In this document: piece after piece, positions 32,084 through 41,329 of the stretch
How the letters are laid out: every line of letters starts with the position of its first letter
Position numbering within the stretch: position 1 is the stretch's first letter
Assembly (NCBI RefSeq): GCF_000018045.1
Contig: NC_009792.1
Coordinates: 3,534,001 to 3,598,000, forward strand
Source of the DNA: Citrobacter koseri ATCC BAA-895
Lineage (GTDB): Bacteria; Pseudomonadota; Gammaproteobacteria; Enterobacterales; Enterobacteriaceae
DNA length: 64,000 bases
Reading direction: 5' to 3'
The notes under the pieces: model-generated
What the model saw: only the letters and a program-made list of their open reading frames with translations
The model's database searches: none
What the model was told of the DNA's origin: nothing
Translations under genes and position numbers: made by a program

Positions 32084-34801
32084 TTGACCAGAATGCCGAA
32101 TAAAAATCGTCTCCATTCTGCGCCATGCGTTGAAAAAAAACCGTACCAGCAATCTGTTAACGAGGTACTTGAAAAAAAGCAGAGTCAGCCTTCCGGGCTG
32201 ACGCAAAATGAAGCCAGCGCGCGCCTCGCGCAGCATGGGCCTAACGCGCTGCCAGAAAAAACAGGCAAACCGGCATGGCTACGTTTCCTGGCGCATTTCC
32301 ACGATGTTCTGATTTATGTCCTGATCGCTGCGGCGGTGCTGACTGCGGTCATGGGTCATTGGGTGGATACGGCCGTCATTTTGGGTGTTGCCATTATCAA
32401 CGCGCTGATTGGCCACATTCAGGAAAATAACGCGGAAAAGTCGCTGAAAAGCATCCGCAATATGCTGTCGAACTCAGCGGTCGCTATCCGCAACGGTCAA
32501 CATGAAACCGTCCCCACAACCGAACTGGTGGTGGGCGATATCGTCGTGCTGCGCGCAGGCGATCGCATCCCGGCAGATCTTCGCGTTATGGAAGCCCATA
32601 ACCTGCGGGTTGAAGAGGCCATCCTGACGGGCGAGTCCACCGTTGTCGATAAAACAGCCGACACCCTTACCGGCGAACTGCCGTTAGGCGATCGTAAAAA
32701 TCAGCTGTTCTCCGGCACCACCATCAGCGCAGGCGCCGGGCTGGGCGTGGTTATCGCCACCGGTGAAGAGACTGAACTCGGCCACATCAACCAGATGATG
32801 ACGGGCATTGAGAAGCACCGTACCCCGCTGCTGGTTCAGATGGATAAACTCGGCAAAGCCATTTTCGCCATTATCGTCGCCATGATGGCAGGACTATTTG
32901 TGTTCAGCCTGCTGCTGCGCGATATGCCGATGGGCGAACTGCTGCTTTCTCTGATTAGCCTTGCCGTCGCGGCCGTACCGGAAGGGCTACCCGCGATCAT
33001 CTCGATTATTCTGTCGCTCGGCGTACAGACGATGGCCCGCAAACGCGCCATTATCCGCAAGCTGCCGACGGTCGAAACGCTGGGTGCGATGTCCGTGATC
33101 TGTTCCGATAAAACGGGCACCCTGACCATGAATGAGATGACGGTAAAAGCCATTATTACGGCGGACAAAAATTATCGCGTTCAGGGCAACAGCTATGAGC
33201 CAATGGGCGAGATCCATACTGAGGAGAGCGACGCTGCGGTAGAGATCCTGCCCGGCAGCCTGCTGGAGAACTACCTTCGCACTATCGACCTGTGTAATGA
33301 CAGCCAATTGATTCAGGACGAAAACGGTCACTGGGGCATCACCGGCGGGCCAACGGAAGGGGCCTTAAAAGTGCTGGCGGCAAAAGCGCGCCTTCCCGCC
33401 ATTGAAACTGAACTGCGCAGCAAAATCCCGTTCGATTCGCAGTACAAATACATGGCGACGCACCATCGCATTGGAAATGAAGAGCGCGTACTGGTGACCG
33501 GCGCGCCAGATGTGTTGTTTAAACTGTGCCAGCTACAGCAAACCGCTACCGGTACTGAAGCCTTTACGCAAAATCACTGGGAAGCGGAGATCGCGCGCTA
33601 TGCGAAAGAAGGTCTGCGCATGGTTGCGGCAGCCTGGAAGCCAGGGCGTGCAGAAGCCGCCTCTCTCACCCATGAGTGCCTGAATGACGGCCTGATCTTC
33701 CTGGGCATCGCAGGCATGATGGACCCGCCGCGTCCAGAGGCCATTGACGCAATCCAAGCCTGCCAGCAGGCGGGGATTCGCGTGAAGATGATCACCGGCG
33801 ATCACCCGCAAACGGCCATGAGTATCGGCGGCATGCTGGGGATTCATAACAGCACCCACGCGGTAACGGGCTACGAACTGGAGCAGATGGACGATGCGGC
33901 ATTAGCTGAAGCCGCTGTCACCTACGACATCTTTGCCCGCACCAGCCCCGAACATAAACTGCGTCTGGTGAAGGCGCTGCAAAACAAAGGCGAGATTGTC
34001 GGTATGACCGGCGACGGAGTCAACGACGCCCCCGCGCTGAAGCAGGCGGACGTCGGTATCGCGATGGGCATCAAAGGCACGGAAGTGACAAAAGAAGCCG
34101 CTGACATGGTACTGACGGACGACAACTTCGCCACCATCGCCAGCGCCGTACAGGAGGGGCGTCGCGTTTACGACAACCTGAAGAAAACGATTCTGTTCAT
34201 CATGCCCACCAACCTGGCACAGGGTCTGCTGATCATCATTGCCCTGTTGGCTGGGAACCTGATCCCGCTCACGCCGGTACTGATTCTGTGGATGAACATG
34301 GCGACCTCCGCCACGCTGTCGTTCGGGCTGGCATTTGAAGCCGGTGAGCGCAACATCATGCGACGCCCGCCACGCCAGAGTAATGAGAACGTCATGGATG
34401 CCTTTGCTATCTGGCGCGTCGGTTTTGTCGGAACATTAATTGCGGCCTGCGCCTTTGCGCTGGAAGCCTGGTTGCAGCCTCGCGGCCACAGCCCGGAGTT
34501 TATCCGTACCGTGCTGTTGCAGACGCTGGTCACCGCACAGTGGGTATATATGCTCAACTGCCGGGTTTCGGATGGTTTCTCGCTGGAACGCGGGCTGCTG
34601 ATGAATAAAGGCATCTGGATGGTCAGCGGCATTCTGTTGCTGTTACAAATGGCGATTATCTATATGCCTTTCATGCAGATGCTGTTTGGCACGGAAGCGC
34701 TGCCGCTGCGTTACTGGGGCATAACCTTCGCTATCGGCGCAGTGCTGTTCTGCATTGTGGAGATAGAGAAACCGCTCACCCGTAAATTCCGCCGGAAATA
34801 G
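32084..34801 (+). CDS. P2-type cation-transporting ATPase
   Basis: The 905-residue P-type ATPase has the usual order. A cation-ATPase N-terminal domain (NEASARLAQHGPNALPEK) is followed by the actuator motif TGES, an M4 PEGLPA, the phosphorylated Asp342 in SDKTGTLT, the nucleotide domain, the hinge MTGDGVNDAPAL and a C-terminal helix bundle. The fold is that of SERCA/PMA-like P2 pumps. The M6 region reads ILWMNMATSATLSFG and lacks the Thr-Asp that binds calcium in P2A pumps, so the ion is uncertain. I use the TTG at 32084 because GAGG lies 9 bases upstream; an ATG three codons later is too far from it. It is followed by a terminator, a BIME array and a Usp gene. Confidence 0.88.
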   Translation: MTRMPNKNRLHSAPCVEKKPYQQSVNEVLEKKQSQPSGLTQNEASARLAQHGPNALPEKTGKPAWLRFLAHFHDVLIYVLIAAAVLTAVMGHWVDTAVILGVAIINALIGHIQENNAEKSLKSIRNMLSNSAVAIRNGQHETVPTTELVVGDIVVLRAGDRIPADLRVMEAHNLRVEEAILTGESTVVDKTADTLTGELPLGDRKNQLFSGTTISAGAGLGVVIATGEETELGHINQMMTGIEKHRTPLLVQMDKLGKAIFAIIVAMMAGLFVFSLLLRDMPMGELLLSLISLAVAAVPEGLPAIISIILSLGVQTMARKRAIIRKLPTVETLGAMSVICSDKTGTLTMNEMTVKAIITADKNYRVQGNSYEPMGEIHTEESDAAVEILPGSLLENYLRTIDLCNDSQLIQDENGHWGITGGPTEGALKVLAAKARLPAIETELRSKIPFDSQYKYMATHHRIGNEERVLVTGAPDVLFKLCQLQQTATGTEAFTQNHWEAEIARYAKEGLRMVAAAWKPGRAEAASLTHECLNDGLIFLGIAGMMDPPRPEAIDAIQACQQAGIRVKMITGDHPQTAMSIGGMLGIHNSTHAVTGYELEQMDDAALAEAAVTYDIFARTSPEHKLRLVKALQNKGEIVGMTGDGVNDAPALKQADVGIAMGIKGTEVTKEAADMVLTDDNFATIASAVQEGRRVYDNLKKTILFIMPTNLAQGLLIIIALLAGNLIPLTPVLILWMNMATSATLSFGLAFEAGERNIMRRPPRQSNENVMDAFAIWRVGFVGTLIAACAFALEAWLQPRGHSPEFIRTVLLQTLVTAQWVYMLNCRVSDGFSLERGLLMNKGIWMVSGILLLLQMAIIYMPFMQMLFGTEALPLRYWGITFAIGAVLFCIVEIEKPLTRKFRRK

Positions 34802-34821
34802 CCAGCGGTTCACCGCGAAGC

Positions 34822-34852
34822 AAAAAGCCTCCCGTAGCGGAGGCTTTTTTTT
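34822..34852 (+). terminator. Rho-independent terminator of the P-type ATPase gene
   Basis: AAAAAGCCTCC and GGAGGCTTTTTTTT form a strong stem with a long T-run 20 bp after the stop. Confidence 0.9.
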
Positions 34853-34871
34853 GCCGATGGGGGAGGCATTT

Positions 34872-35655
34872 TGTCGGCCCGGTAAGCAAAGCGCCACCGG
34901 GCATAGCGCCGGATGGCGGCGCAAGCGCCTTATCCGGCCTACGGGAGTGAATTTTGTCGGCCCGGTAAGTGAAGCGCCACCGGGCATAGCGCCGGATGGC
35001 GGCACAAACACCTTATCCGGCCTACGGGAGTGAATTTTGTCGGCCCGGTAAGCGAAGCGCCACCGGGCATGGCGACGGATGGCGGCGTAAGTGCCTTATC
35101 CGGCCTACGGGAGAGAGGTTTTGTCGGCCCGGTAAGCGAAGCACCACCGGGCATGGCGCCGGATGGCGGCGCAAGCGCCTTATCCGGCCTACGGGAGTGA
35201 ATCTTGTAGGCCCGGTAAGCGAAGCGCCACCGGCATGGCGCCGGATGGCGGCGCAAGCGCCTTATCCGGCCTACGGGAGAGAGGTTTTGTCGGCCCGGTA
35301 AGCGAAGCGCCACCAGGCATGACGCCGGATGGCGGCGCAAGCGCCTTATCCGGCCTACGGGAGTGAATTTTGTAGGCCCGGTAAGCGAAGCGCCACCGGG
35401 CATGACGCCGGATGGCGGCGCAAGTGCCTTATCCAGCCTACGGGAGTGAATTTTGTAGGCCCGGTAAGCGAAGCGCCACCGGCATAACGCCGGATGGCGG
35501 CGCAAGCGCCTTATCCGGCCTACGGGAGAGAGGTTTTGTAGGCCCGGTAAGCAAAGCGCCACCGGGCATGACGCCGGATGGCGGCACAAACGCCTTATCC
35601 GGCCTACGGGAGAGAGGTTTTGTCGGCCCGGTAAGCAAAGCGCCACCGGGCATGG
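34872..35655. repeat. Large BIME array (about 19 alternating REP units)
   Basis: Ten copies of one REP type (GGCCCGGTAAGCGAAGCGCC and variants) alternate with nine copies of the other (GCCGGATGGCGGCGCAAGCG, then CCTTATCCGGCCTACGGGAG). The composite period is about 83 bp. Copies differ by a few bases, for example one with GACGGATGG and one with a TATCCAGCC change. There is no real gene inside: frames that stay open here encode only the repeat. It lies between the ATPase and usp genes. Confidence 0.95.
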
Positions 35656-35659
35656 CAGA

Positions 35660-36091
35660 TTAACGAATGACCATCACCGGAATTTTCGCGTATCGCAAAA
35701 TATTCGCCGCAGCCGAACCGAGCAAATGCGTTGCAATACCCGGCTTGCGCGAACCGATGATAATCATCTCGGCGTTATGCGCTTCTACCGCGTTATTTAC
35801 TTCATCACGAATATTGCCATGACGGACTTCAAAACGAATATTCTCCAACGGCGTTTTGAATTTTCTCGCAAGGTTAAGCATTTTCTCTTGCGCATCATTC
35901 GTCATGTATTCCTCGTATTTTCTGATATCCGAGGCAAAACCACGCATTGGGGAGGTACCCAGTTTAGGGAACACATGCAGCAGATGGATCACGCCGTTTT
36001 CTTTGTCCACCATATGATCAGCGTAGGCAATGGCTTTGTCAGAAAGATCCATCGCCAGAATATCAACGGGCATTAAAATGACTTTATTCAT
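35660..36091 (-). CDS. UspF-like universal stress protein
   Basis: The 143-residue UspA-fold protein ends in IIIGSRKPGIATHLLGSAAA, the G-x-x-x-x-G...G-S nucleotide-binding loop variant found in UspF, followed by NILRYAKIPVMVIR. The N-terminus MNKVILMPVDILAMDLSD is typical. UspF/UspG-type proteins bind ATP and affect adhesion and stress survival. Linkage to a P2-type ATPase gene suggests a shared stress or ion role, which is inference. The start has the RBS AAGGAAA. Confidence 0.88.
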   Translation of the reverse strand: MNKVILMPVDILAMDLSDKAIAYADHMVDKENGVIHLLHVFPKLGTSPMRGFASDIRKYEEYMTNDAQEKMLNLARKFKTPLENIRFEVRHGNIRDEVNNAVEAHNAEMIIIGSRKPGIATHLLGSAAANILRYAKIPVMVIR

Positions 36092-36318
36092 GATGATTTC
36101 CTTAAGTTAGCTGACAGGCCAATCACATATCCCTGAAAAGACCTGGCAAGATTCAGCATTCATTCGACCAAAATAACGGGGGAATAATAATCAATAATAC
36201 CCTGTCTTTTTTGATCATAAGCAAGAAAGGAAATAACCCATAAAGTCTGTAGATATATTTACGTCCGGTGACAAAACTGACAAGCCTGCTATTTAATTGC
36301 ACGCTATTTCAGCCAAAA

Positions 36319-36344
36319 AAAAGCTCCCGTGAAGGGAGCTTTTT
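36319..36344 (-). terminator. Rho-independent terminator of ssb
   Basis: AAAAGCTCCC-GTGA-GGGAGCTTTT forms a clean stem; on the minus strand the 3' side is followed by T residues, 8 bp beyond the ssb stop. Confidence 0.88.
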
Positions 36345-36351
36345 AAATTCA

Positions 36352-36888
36352 TCAGAACGGGATGTCGTCGTCGAAATCCATTGGCGGTTCGTTAGACGGT
36401 GCCGGAGCGGATTGTTGCTGCGGACGGGACTGCGCGCCGCCGCTGAACTGGTTGCCGCCCTGCGGTTGCTGAGGCTGACCCCAACCGCCCTGCTGCTGAC
36501 CGCCGCCCATATTGCCGCCAGCCGGAACGCCGCCGCCCTGACGGCCACCCAGCATCTGCATGGTGCCGCCAACGTTAACCACCACTTCAGTGGTGTATTT
36601 GTCCTGACCGGACTGATCGGTCCATTTACGGGTACGCAGCTGACCTTCAATGTAAACCTGAGAACCTTTACGCAGATATTCGCTGGCCACTTCCGCCAGT
36701 TTGCCGAACAGCACAACGCGGTGCCATTCCGTCTGCTCTTTCATCTCACCGGTCTGCTTATCACGCCAGGATTCGGAAGTAGCCAGCGTAATGTTGGCAA
36801 CTGCGCCACCATTTGGCATGTAGCGTACTTCCGGGTCCTGGCCCAGATTACCGACGAGAATCACCTTGTTTACGCCTCTGCTGGCCAT
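36352..36888 (-). CDS. ssb: Single-stranded DNA-binding protein SSB
   Basis: The 178-residue SSB is a tetrameric protein that coats single-stranded DNA in replication, repair and recombination. The OB-fold occupies residues 1-115 (MASRGVNKVILVGNLGQDPE and TEWHRVVLFGKLAEVASEYL). A Gly/Gln-rich linker and the acidic protein-docking tail MDFDDDIPF follow. The length equals E. coli SSB. It is divergent from uvrA with a LexA site between them. Confidence 0.98.
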   Translation of the reverse strand: MASRGVNKVILVGNLGQDPEVRYMPNGGAVANITLATSESWRDKQTGEMKEQTEWHRVVLFGKLAEVASEYLRKGSQVYIEGQLRTRKWTDQSGQDKYTTEVVVNVGGTMQMLGGRQGGGVPAGGNMGGGQQQGGWGQPQQPQGGNQFSGGAQSRPQQQSAPAPSNEPPMDFDDDIPF

Positions 36889-37036
36889 GATCGAGTCTCC
36901 TGAAAAACGTTTCTGAATAAGTGTAAACGCGCGATTGTAGCATTACCAATAGCGTTTTTACTACGATGCGAGGCTGATTCCAGTAAACAACCTTGGGCGG
37001 ACATTGTTACACAGTAGCCTGTGTTTTGCATTCCAA

Positions 37037-37056
37037 TACTGTATATCCATTCAGGT
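37037..37056. promoter_or_regulatory. LexA (SOS) box of uvrA/ssb
   Basis: TACTGTATATCCATTCAGGT matches the LexA consensus (CTGT-N8-ACAG, here CTGT-N8-TCAG) and is nearly identical to the E. coli uvrA box. It places uvrA, and partly ssb, under SOS control. Confidence 0.88.
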
Positions 37057-37138
37057 TGAGTTGTGTCATAATTAACCGTTTGTGATCGCCGGTAGCGCCA
37101 TGCGGCCGGGAAAAAGCGTTTTAATCCGGGAAAGGTGA

Positions 37139-39961
37139 ATGGATAAGATCGAAGTTCGGGGCGCCCGCACCCATAATCTCAAAAACATCAACCTCGTCAT
37201 CCCGCGCGACAAACTGATTGTCGTCACCGGGCTTTCGGGTTCTGGCAAATCCTCGCTCGCTTTTGACACCTTGTATGCCGAAGGGCAGCGTCGTTACGTT
37301 GAATCCCTTTCCGCATATGCGCGTCAGTTTCTGTCTTTGATGGAAAAACCAGATGTCGACCATATTGAGGGGCTGTCGCCCGCTATCTCAATTGAGCAGA
37401 AATCGACATCCCATAACCCGCGCTCTACGGTAGGTACAATTACCGAAATACATGACTATCTGCGTCTGCTGTTCGCCCGCGTGGGTGAACCGCGCTGCCC
37501 GGATCATGACGTCCCGCTGGCGGCGCAAACCGTCAGCCAGATGGTGGATAACGTGCTGTCTCAGCCGGAAGGCAAACGCCTGATGCTGCTGGCGCCCATT
37601 ATTAAAGAGCGCAAAGGCGAGCACGCCAAAACGCTGGAAAACCTGGCCAGCCAAGGCTACATCCGCGCCCGTATTGATGGCGAGGTCTGCGATCTCTCCG
37701 ATCCGCCGAAGCTGGAGCTGCAAAAGAAACACACCATTGAGGTCGTGATCGATCGTTTCAAAGTCCGTAGCGATCTGTCCCAGCGCCTGGCGGAATCTTT
37801 TGAAACCGCGCTGGAACTCTCCGGCGGCACCGCGATCGTCGCGGATATGGACGATACGAAAGCGGAAGAGCTGCTCTTCTCCGCCAACTTCGCCTGCCCA
37901 ATTTGCGGCTACAGTATGCGCGAGCTGGAACCGCGTCTGTTCTCGTTCAACAACCCGGCGGGAGCCTGCCCGACCTGCGACGGCCTCGGCGTACAGCAAT
38001 ATTTCGATCCCGATCGCGTGATCCAGAACCCGGAGCTTTCTCTGGCTGGCGGCGCGATTCGCGGCTGGGATCGCCGTAACTTCTATTACTTCCAGATGCT
38101 GAAATCGCTGGCGGAACACTATAAGTTCGACGTGGAAGCTCCGTGGGGAAGTCTGAGTCAGAATGTGCATAAAGTCGTTCTGTACGGTTCCGGCAAAGAG
38201 AGCATCGAGTTCAAATACATCAACGATCGTGGCGACACCTCCGTGCGTCGCCATCCGTTCGAAGGCGTGCTGCACAACATGGAGCGCCGTTACAAAGAGA
38301 CGGAGTCCAGCGCGGTACGTGAAGAGTTAGCTAAATTCATCAGCAACCGTCCGTGCGCCAGTTGTGAAGGCACGCGTCTGCGCCGTGAAGCACGTCATGT
38401 CTTCGTCGAGAATACTCCGCTGCCTGCGATCTCCGACATGAGCATCGGCCATGCGATGGACTTCTTCAACAATCTCAAGCTCGCAGGCCAGCGTGCAAAG
38501 ATTGCGGAGAAGATCCTCAAGGAGATTGGCGACCGCCTCAAGTTCCTGGTAAACGTCGGCCTCAACTACCTGACGCTGTCCCGTTCGGCAGAGACCTTGT
38601 CCGGCGGCGAAGCCCAGCGTATCCGTCTGGCCAGCCAGATTGGCGCGGGGCTGGTAGGCGTGATGTATGTGCTGGATGAGCCGTCTATCGGTCTCCATCA
38701 GCGCGATAACGAACGTTTGCTGGGAACGCTGATTCACCTGCGTAATCTCGGCAATACCGTGATTGTGGTGGAGCATGACGAAGACGCCATCCGCGCCGCC
38801 GACCATGTGATCGATATCGGCCCCGGCGCTGGCGTACACGGCGGTCAGGTCGTGGCCGAAGGGCCGCTGGAGGCGATTATGGCGGTGCCGGAATCCCTCA
38901 CCGGCCAGTACATGAGCGGCAAACGCAAGATTGAAGTGCCGAAACAGCGCGTTCCCGCGAACCCGGAGAAAGTGCTGAAGCTGACCGGCGCGCGCGGCAA
39001 CAACCTGAAAGACGTCACCCTGACGCTGCCGGTTGGCCTGTTTACCTGTATCACCGGCGTATCCGGGTCGGGTAAGTCTACGCTTATCAACGACACACTG
39101 TTCCCGATTGCCCAGCGCCAGTTAAACGGGGCGACCATTGCGGAACCTGCGCCGTATCGTGATATTCAGGGGCTGGAGCATTTCGACAAAGTCATCGACA
39201 TCGACCAGAGTCCGATTGGCCGTACGCCGCGCTCTAACCCGGCAACGTATACCGGCGTGTTTACGCCCGTACGTGAGCTGTTCGCTGGCGTGCCGGAATC
39301 ACGCTCACGCGGCTATACGCCGGGACGTTTCAGCTTTAACGTGCGCGGCGGGCGTTGCGAAGCCTGTCAGGGCGACGGCGTCATCAAGGTTGAAATGCAC
39401 TTCCTGCCGGATATTTACGTACCGTGCGACCAGTGCAAAGGCAAGCGCTATAACCGCGAAACGCTGGAGATTAAGTACAAGGGCAAGACTATCCACGAAG
39501 TGCTGGATATGACCATCGAAGAAGCGCGCGAATTTTTTGACGCCGTTCCGGCGCTGGCGCGTAAGCTGCAAACGTTGATGGACGTGGGTCTGACCTACAT
39601 CCGTCTCGGTCAGTCCGCCACCACGCTCTCCGGCGGTGAAGCACAGCGCGTGAAGCTGGCGCGTGAATTGTCGAAACGCGGCACCGGGCAGACGCTGTAC
39701 ATTCTGGATGAACCGACCACTGGTCTGCATTTTGCCGATATTCAGCAACTGCTGGACGTGCTGCACCAGTTGCGCGACCAAGGCAACACCATTGTGGTGA
39801 TTGAGCACAACCTGGACGTCATTAAGACGGCGGACTGGATTGTCGATCTCGGCCCGGAAGGCGGCAGCGGCGGCGGCGAAATTCTTGTTTCCGGGACGCC
39901 GGAGACGGTCGCAGAGTGTGAAGCGTCACATACTGCCCGTTTCCTCAAGCCAATGCTGTAA
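37139..39961 (+). CDS. uvrA: UvrA, excinuclease ABC subunit A
   Basis: UvrA is the damage-recognition ATPase of nucleotide excision repair. The 940 residues contain two ABC modules (Walker A GLSGSGKSSLAF and GVSGSGKSTLIND, with signatures ETLSGGEAQRIRLA and TTLSGGEAQRVKLA). Two zinc-binding sites are visible, CPICGYSM...CPTCDGLG and CEACQGDG...CDQCKGKRYN. It is full length and close to the E. coli protein. Confidence 0.98.
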   Translation: MDKIEVRGARTHNLKNINLVIPRDKLIVVTGLSGSGKSSLAFDTLYAEGQRRYVESLSAYARQFLSLMEKPDVDHIEGLSPAISIEQKSTSHNPRSTVGTITEIHDYLRLLFARVGEPRCPDHDVPLAAQTVSQMVDNVLSQPEGKRLMLLAPIIKERKGEHAKTLENLASQGYIRARIDGEVCDLSDPPKLELQKKHTIEVVIDRFKVRSDLSQRLAESFETALELSGGTAIVADMDDTKAEELLFSANFACPICGYSMRELEPRLFSFNNPAGACPTCDGLGVQQYFDPDRVIQNPELSLAGGAIRGWDRRNFYYFQMLKSLAEHYKFDVEAPWGSLSQNVHKVVLYGSGKESIEFKYINDRGDTSVRRHPFEGVLHNMERRYKETESSAVREELAKFISNRPCASCEGTRLRREARHVFVENTPLPAISDMSIGHAMDFFNNLKLAGQRAKIAEKILKEIGDRLKFLVNVGLNYLTLSRSAETLSGGEAQRIRLASQIGAGLVGVMYVLDEPSIGLHQRDNERLLGTLIHLRNLGNTVIVVEHDEDAIRAADHVIDIGPGAGVHGGQVVAEGPLEAIMAVPESLTGQYMSGKRKIEVPKQRVPANPEKVLKLTGARGNNLKDVTLTLPVGLFTCITGVSGSGKSTLINDTLFPIAQRQLNGATIAEPAPYRDIQGLEHFDKVIDIDQSPIGRTPRSNPATYTGVFTPVRELFAGVPESRSRGYTPGRFSFNVRGGRCEACQGDGVIKVEMHFLPDIYVPCDQCKGKRYNRETLEIKYKGKTIHEVLDMTIEEAREFFDAVPALARKLQTLMDVGLTYIRLGQSATTLSGGEAQRVKLARELSKRGTGQTLYILDEPTTGLHFADIQQLLDVLHQLRDQGNTIVVIEHNLDVIKTADWIVDLGPEGGSGGGEILVSGTPETVAECEASHTARFLKPML

Positions 39962-39963
39962 TA

Positions 39964-40050
39964 ATGCCCGATGGCGCTGCGCTTATCGGGCCTACAGAAT
40001 ATGCGTAATAGTTTGTAGGCTCGATAAGGCGCTTGCGCCACATCCGGCAA
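39964..40050. repeat. REP/BIME pair between uvrA and yjbR
   Basis: TGCCCGATGGCGCTGCGCTT and the opposed GCGCCACATCCGGCAA arm lie between convergent uvrA and yjbR. Confidence 0.85.
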
Positions 40051-40056
40051 AACGGC

Positions 40057-40413
40057 TCACGGCTGCACCAACAGCTTACGCTTGTCCTCCGGCAGAGTAC
40101 TTACCGCCAGTTGATAAGAGGCATCCACCAGATAATAGATTTGCGAATCCGGTAGCGAACCGTCCAGGTAGACGGTGCTCCAGTGCGCTTTATTAAGATG
40201 TCGGCTTGGTCGCACATCGCTGTGTTGCTGGCGCAGCAACTCCGCCAGTTCAGGGCTGGTTTTCAAAGATACCGCCGGGCGATTTTCCACTTCTTTCACC
40301 ATGGCAAAAAGCACATCTTCAACCTTGATTTGTGTGGCTTTCCAGTCACTGTGAACGCTCTGTTCCGCGCCTGTTTTTGCCATGCAATATTGCAGTAACT
40401 CCGAATTGGTCAT
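40057..40413 (-). CDS. yjbR: YjbR, MmcQ/YjbR-family DNA-binding-fold protein
   Basis: The 118-residue MmcQ/YjbR protein has a CyaY-like/double-wing DNA-binding fold known from E. coli YjbR. Conserved parts are CMAKTGAEQSVHSDWKATQI, the Lys-rich middle and SRHLNKAHWSTVYLDGSLPD. Function is unknown. In E. coli yjbQ precedes it; here yjbQ is absent and REP fragments separate yjbR from aphA. Confidence 0.92.
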   Translation of the reverse strand: MTNSELLQYCMAKTGAEQSVHSDWKATQIKVEDVLFAMVKEVENRPAVSLKTSPELAELLRQQHSDVRPSRHLNKAHWSTVYLDGSLPDSQIYYLVDASYQLAVSTLPEDKRKLLVQP

Positions 40414-40537
40414 CTTCTTATTCCCCTTTTAAGCATATTGCCCCACTGAGAACATCTCTTACTCAGTTTGCAGCAAGTCCGCCAAAGGTAAAAGCCAGCA
40501 GCTCAATTTTGTTCAAAAAAACAGCGATTGAGAATCT

Positions 40538-40590
40538 TGCCGGATGATGCCACTGTAGGCCGGATGGCGACGCTAATGCGTTTTATCAGT
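40538..40590. repeat. Degenerate REP remnants between yjbR and aphA
   Basis: CTTGCCGGATGATGCCACTG and TAGGCCGGATGGCGACGCTA are partial REP arms, in tandem rather than opposed. They occupy the place where yjbQ stands in E. coli and may mark the deletion. Confidence 0.6.
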
Positions 40591-40615
40591 CCTGGGGCAA
40601 AAGGTTCTGCCGGTT

Positions 40616-41329
40616 TTAATATTCCGAGTTCACAATCACCTCTTCCCCAAACGCGCCGGCCTGCGGCAACGGTTTATAGGTAGAGTTGGAGGCGCGCAGG
40701 ATGCGGATGCCACGAATGCCCGCGTCACGGGCTGCCGTAATGTCATTGTCGGAGTCGCCGTAGAAGATGCGGATATTTTTCTCCTGTAGCCACTGCGTTT
40801 TGGTGTTCTGGCCCGGCTTGTCGCCTGCAAAAATCACAGGATTCATATTGGCTGCGGGAATGTGGAAATCATCAGCCAGCGTTTTCGAGACGGTTTCGGT
40901 TTTCGTCTGGCTCCGCCCCGTGACAAAAAAGATGCTGTCGCCACGCCGGACGTGCATATCGATGAGCAGGCGCGCCACCTCTTTCGGAATGCTGAACTCA
41001 TCCCAGCCGTTGTTCATCTTCTCCCAGAATGCCGGATTTTTCAGATAATCCTCGCTTTCTGGCGAATAGACTTTTTTGCCGCGCCAGAAGCCAGGGCTGG
41101 AAAACAGCACGGTGTCATCAATATCAAACCCGACAGCAATGGGAGGACGACCCGCCAGGCTATTTTCGATCTGCGCGACAGAAACCCAGTGGATGGGAGA
41201 CTGCTCGGCGAGTTTCGCAACATTGGTGCCAGGATTTAGCGGCGACGGCGAGGACGCCAGGGCGATTGCTGAATTATTTAACGTGAAAAGTAAACAAAAG
41301 GCGCTCAAGGCCAGGGTTATCTTGCGCAT
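40616..41329 (-). CDS. aphA: AphA, class B acid phosphatase
   Basis: AphA is a secreted periplasmic, magnesium-dependent nonspecific acid phosphatase and phosphotransferase of the HAD superfamily. The signal peptide ends at ALA (LLFTLNNSAIALA). The catalytic motif is FDIDDTVLFSS with the nucleophile Asp, and GDSDNDITAA carries the metal-binding Asp residues. The 237 residues equal E. coli AphA. The ATG giving MRKITLALSAF was chosen over an ATG 11 codons upstream. Confidence 0.96.
   Translation of the reverse strand: MRKITLALSAFCLLFTLNNSAIALASSPSPLNPGTNVAKLAEQSPIHWVSVAQIENSLAGRPPIAVGFDIDDTVLFSSPGFWRGKKVYSPESEDYLKNPAFWEKMNNGWDEFSIPKEVARLLIDMHVRRGDSIFFVTGRSQTKTETVSKTLADDFHIPAANMNPVIFAGDKPGQNTKTQWLQEKNIRIFYGDSDNDITAARDAGIRGIRILRASNSTYKPLPQAGAFGEEVIVNSEY

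Noticed and set aside
34872..35655. Regularly spaced repeats resembling a CRISPR array
   Set aside because: Both repeat and intervening parts are conserved between units and are known REP types; there are no unique spacers and no cas genes.
34851..35663. Several long open frames on both strands in the BIME array, giving repetitive Pro/Arg/Gly-rich proteins
   Set aside because: They translate REP palindromes with a period near 83 bp, contain no independent sequence, have no RBS and appear on both strands at once.
23915..36300. Salmonella pathogenicity island 4 at this locus
   Set aside because: No large repetitive adhesin or type I secretion genes are present; the interval holds fec, an ATPase and usp genes.
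37388..38275. 295-codon open frame antisense to uvrA
   Set aside because: It is entirely within a full-length conserved gene and lacks a ribosome binding site.
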